Assembly (NCBI RefSeq): GCF_003610895.1
Contig: NZ_MCAS01000004.1
Coordinates: 62,001-126,000 of the forward strand
Origin: Paraburkholderia fungorum
GTDB lineage: Bacteria > Pseudomonadota > Gammaproteobacteria > Burkholderiales > Burkholderiaceae
Direction: 5' to 3'
Length of the DNA stretch: 64,000 nucleotides
The translations under genes were made by a program, and so were the position numbers. The notes beneath the pieces are model-generated. The model did not search any database, was not told the origin of the DNA, and saw only the letters and a program-made list of their open reading frames with translations. Of the stretch, positions 61,660 to 64,000 are shown piece by piece (the first letter of the stretch is position 1; each line of letters starts with the position of its first letter).

Positions 61660-62769
61660 ATGAAGAAGTTTGCCTTGAGCTTAAGCGCAACTGCAGTACT
61701 GGCTTTGAGCAGCCAGATGGCCCATGCACAAAGCAGCGTGACTTTATACGGCATTATCGATGCGGGTATTACCTATTTCAGCAACGTGAACGGCCATTCG
61801 AATTTCGTCGCCAACGACGGTTCGATCCAGTCGAACCGTTGGGGCCTGCGCGGTGTGGAGGATATCGGCGGCGGCACGCGGGTCGTCTTCGATCTCGAGA
61901 ACGGCTTCAATCTCTACTCGGGCACGATGGTGCAATCGGGCGTGCTGTTCAGCCGCCAGGCGTGGTTGGGTGTCGAGAATCAGACTTACGGCAGGTTCAC
62001 GCTCGGCAAGCAGTACGATTTCTTCTGGGACAATCTCACGCAGTTTGCGATGGGGCAGGTCGCCGGTCAGTACTCGTGGCATCCAGGTGACTTCGATCAC
62101 CTTGCGGGTACGTTGCACATCAATAACGCAATCAAGTACACGTCGCCGAATTACCTTGGATTGCAAGCGGGCGCGCTGTATGCATTTCCTTCGCAATCCG
62201 TATCAGCGGGAACGGGGCGCGTGATCGCGTTCGGATTGCGCTATTCGAATGGACCGTTGAACCTCGGCGCCGCGTACACCGATACGCACGATCTTGGCCT
62301 GAATGGACCGAGCCAGGCCGGCACCACGTTCTTCCCCGATCTGCCCGGCGCGCCCGTGCTGGCCAGCAGCGTCAGCAGCTTCGGGGTGGGCGGCAGCTAT
62401 CGCTTCGGCCGCAGCCTGACGCGGCTGCTGTTTACGGACACGCACTTCCGTATCCGTAACGACAACGGTTCGATGCCGACCTATGAAATCAACGAAGTAT
62501 TCCAGTTGACTCCCGCCACGACGCTGATGGGCGGCTACTGGTACAGCAAGCTCGGCTCGCAGAAGTGGCAGAACGGCACGCTGCTGCTCGACTACGCGCT
62601 GTCGAAACGCACCGATGTCTATACGAGCGCGACCTATCTGCGCGCGTCGGGTGGCGCGGCGCCGGTTTTCCTCGGCGGCGGCGCGGCACCGGTGTTTACC
62701 AATGGCGTGTATGTCGGCACGGGTCAGTCGTCGACCGCGGTGCGTGTGGGGATCCGCACGCTGTTCTAG
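61660..62769 (+). CDS. Outer-membrane porin (Gram-negative trimeric, Burkholderiales OmpC-like)
   Basis: A 369-residue porin. Signal peptide MKKFALSLSATAVLALSSQM ends AHA; the mature start QSSVTLYGIIDAGITY is the family hallmark. SRQAWLGVENQTYGRFTLGKQYDF is the L3/eyelet region. The C-terminus AVRVGIRTLF carries the terminal Phe needed for barrel insertion. ATG at 61660 follows GGAG. It is 133 nt after the propeller gene, with a GC-rich hairpin (about 61557-61578) between. It likely serves uptake of the pathway substrate across the outer membrane. Confidence 0.93.
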   Translation: MKKFALSLSATAVLALSSQMAHAQSSVTLYGIIDAGITYFSNVNGHSNFVANDGSIQSNRWGLRGVEDIGGGTRVVFDLENGFNLYSGTMVQSGVLFSRQAWLGVENQTYGRFTLGKQYDFFWDNLTQFAMGQVAGQYSWHPGDFDHLAGTLHINNAIKYTSPNYLGLQAGALYAFPSQSVSAGTGRVIAFGLRYSNGPLNLGAAYTDTHDLGLNGPSQAGTTFFPDLPGAPVLASSVSSFGVGGSYRFGRSLTRLLFTDTHFRIRNDNGSMPTYEINEVFQLTPATTLMGGYWYSKLGSQKWQNGTLLLDYALSKRTDVYTSATYLRASGGAAPVFLGGGAAPVFTNGVYVGTGQSSTAVRVGIRTLF

Positions 62770-62996
62770 TCCTGGCCGCGCCAGCACAAAAGGCGCGGCG
62801 TAGTGACGATTGACACTGACGAAACGTACGCCGCGCGCCGACGCGGCGACTGATACGGCCAGCCACCGTCGTACGGCCCATGGAATCCATGGGGCTATAG
62901 GCTCTTTCTCCGAAAACCAATCCACAAAAGCTTGTTTGCGATTCCGTATCCAGGTCGCTAGATTCATTCATATCGCAATGAATCGACGGAGGTCGC

Positions 62997-63245
62997 ATGA
63001 CCACACTTTCAGCGACGCTTATCTGGGGCGGACTGCGGCATCCTGTGCGAAGCCTGCAGAAGCAATTGTCAAAACGCGCGCCTGTCTTGTCTGAACAATC
63101 GTCAGACAAGACGGCTGCCGCGACCTACACGTCTCCATCGCCCGAACAGCTCGAGCGCATTGCGGCTTACGCGCGCTGCGGCTATTTCCATATGGAATAC
63201 ACGGCGGGCATGTTTGTCGTGCCGCTCGAGATCCCACGGGACTAA
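62997..63245 (+). CDS. Small hypothetical protein
   Basis: An 82-residue protein with GGAGG 5 nt before the ATG. A basic N-terminal half (LRHPVRSLQKQLSKRAP) is followed by a compact end, EQLERIAAYARCGYFHMEY, then FVVPLEIPRD. No family is recognised. The good ribosome-binding site and clean codon pattern support a real gene. Two GC-rich hairpins without a T-run lie just downstream (63253-63290). Confidence 0.6.
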   Translation: MTTLSATLIWGGLRHPVRSLQKQLSKRAPVLSEQSSDKTAAATYTSPSPEQLERIAAYARCGYFHMEYTAGMFVVPLEIPRD

Positions 63246-63252
63246 TCGGCAA

Positions 63253-63272
63253 CCCGCCGCTCGCGCGGCGGG
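63253..63272. terminator. GC hairpin after the small gene
   Basis: CCCGCCGC at 63253-63260 and GCGGCGGG at 63265-63272 pair perfectly around TCGC. A second GGCCGCC-ACG-GGCGGCC hairpin follows at once. There is no T-run, so termination is uncertain. Confidence 0.45.
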
Positions 63273-63465
63273 GCCGCCACGGGCGGCCGGTGCAGGGTGG
63301 TTCCAAGCAGGAGCGACCGAACCGATGCTTCTTTAGAAATCACAATTAATTGGTTCGGCTTCGGCTGACTCTCTTTCATAGTGTCTTCTGATGGCTATAG
63401 GCGGTTGCATTCGCAGATGGCTTAGACCCGCGCGTACTGATTCGCGCGATATCGACGGAGACATC

Positions 63466-63933
63466 ATGACGCTTGAACTCGCAGAACGACCCACCCTCGC
63501 ACTGCTCGAGGCCGCCCGTTCGAAGGCCGCCGAAGCCGGTTTGCCCTATGCCGGCGGCCTGTCGCCGCAGGATGCGTGGGCGCTCGTCCAGGCCGGCGAC
63601 GCCGTGCTGGTGGACGTGCGCACCGCTGAAGAACGCAAATTCGTCGGACTCGTGCCGGACAGCGTGCATGTCGCGTGGGCGACCGGCACGAGCCTGACGC
63701 GCAATCCGCGCTTTGTGCGTGAACTGGAAGCCAAAACCGGCAAGGACGCGCTCGTGCTGCTGCTGTGCCGCAGCGGCAACCGCTCGGCGCTGGCCGCCGA
63801 AGCCGCGGCGAAAGCCGGCTTCACGCAGGTATTCAATGTTCTGGAAGGTTTCGAAGGGGAGCTGGACGGCGCGCAACGGCGCGGCGCCAGCAATGGTTGG
63901 CGCTTTCATGGGCTGCCGTGGATTCAGGACTGA
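63466..63933 (+). CDS. Rhodanese-like sulfurtransferase
   Basis: A 155-residue single-domain rhodanese. It has LVDVRTAEERKFVGLVPDSVHVAW, then the active-site loop LLCRSGNRS with persulfide cysteine C101, and NVLEGFEGELD. It would transfer sulfane sulfur between thiols in the cytosol. ATG at 63466 has CGGAG upstream. The next gene appears to start 42 nt after its stop. Confidence 0.9.
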   Translation: MTLELAERPTLALLEAARSKAAEAGLPYAGGLSPQDAWALVQAGDAVLVDVRTAEERKFVGLVPDSVHVAWATGTSLTRNPRFVRELEAKTGKDALVLLLCRSGNRSALAAEAAAKAGFTQVFNVLEGFEGELDGAQRRGASNGWRFHGLPWIQD

Positions 63934-63975
63934 AGACCTGATCGTTCACGCTGCACTTTACGGGGAGTAACCGCT

Positions 63976-64000
63976 GTGGCTGTGTTTGATGTCGATGAAA
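63976..64000 (+). CDS. Start of a further gene (partial)
   Basis: GTG at 63976 is preceded at 6-8 nt by GGGGAGTAA and opens the frame VAVFDVDE up to the window edge. Only eight codons are visible, so the product cannot be named. It would be cotranscribed with the rhodanese gene. Confidence 0.45.

Noticed and set aside
1..64000. CRISPR arrays, rRNA, tRNA, transposases and phage integrases
   Set aside because: No direct-repeat array, no clover-leaf or rRNA signature and no transposase or integrase motif was noticed on either strand; a small tRNA could still be missed by eye.

Overview
The window looks like a chromosomal segment of a Burkholderia-group betaproteobacterium (Paraburkholderia, Caballeronia or Burkholderia). 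The reasons are the GC-rich, strongly biased codon use, the many LysR/GntR/AraC regulators beside small catabolic operons, a Burkholderiales-type trimeric porin (mature start QSSVTLYGIIDAG), and MHS- and AAHS-type carriers. I saw no rRNA, tRNA, CRISPR array, transposase or integrase. The assignment rests on reading alone; no database search was possible.

Layout. (1) 1-6500: a leftward operon of a beta-hydroxyacid dehydrogenase, an aldehyde dehydrogenase and a DUF3100-like membrane protein (cut by the window edge), with a divergent LysR gene followed by a variant serine acetyltransferase and a glyoxalase-like protein. (2) 6575-15750: a single-domain response regulator, then what reads as a cis-3-hydroxy-L-proline catabolic locus: amidohydrolase (Xaa-Pro dipeptidase-like), MHS-type permease, two-subunit aconitase X, periplasmic binding protein, FadR-type GntR regulator and delta1-pyrroline-2-carboxylate reductase. 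Related GAACCAC-containing sites lie in both control regions. (3) 15900-19200: a frameshifted M48-peptidase-like remnant, a superinfection-immunity-like membrane protein, a DUF2934 protein and an aberrant EF-G paralogue. (4) 19300-25700: type-2 argC with a divergent LysR gene, diaminopropionate ammonia-lyase plus M20 amidohydrolase with a divergent Lrp regulator, and an orphan amino-acid binding protein.

(5) 25900-32600 is an accessory stretch of small unrelated genes (MarR/cupin pair, RibD/DHFR-like reductase, a HhH-glycosylase-like hypothetical protein, HxlR/carboxymuconolactone-decarboxylase pair, YdhR-like monooxygenase, HAD phosphatase, EamA permease), separated by unusually long empty spacers. 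(6) 32800-46810 is a surface-adhesion locus: a BvgAS/RcsBC-like response regulator and unorthodox hybrid kinase, a four-gene chaperone-usher fimbrial operon and a 1299-residue autotransporter. A palindromic GACTGGTC-type element occurs upstream of the regulator, the fimbrial operon and the autotransporter, which suggests a shared regulon.

(7) 47260-55020: alanine dehydrogenase, a lipocalin-like exported protein, LysR and AraC regulators, an acyl-CoA ligase, another LysR gene and an isochorismatase-like hydrolase. (8) 55090-62770: a LysR gene with two perfect copies of TTGATTT-N7-AAATCAA in front of a rightward catabolic operon (HpcH/HpaI aldolase, PDC-lactonase-like amidohydrolase, DUF5624-like protein, AAHS transporter, EPTP-repeat beta-propeller) followed by a porin. 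This is the best candidate here for an undescribed degradation pathway. (9) 63000-64000: a small hypothetical protein, a rhodanese, and the first codons of another gene.
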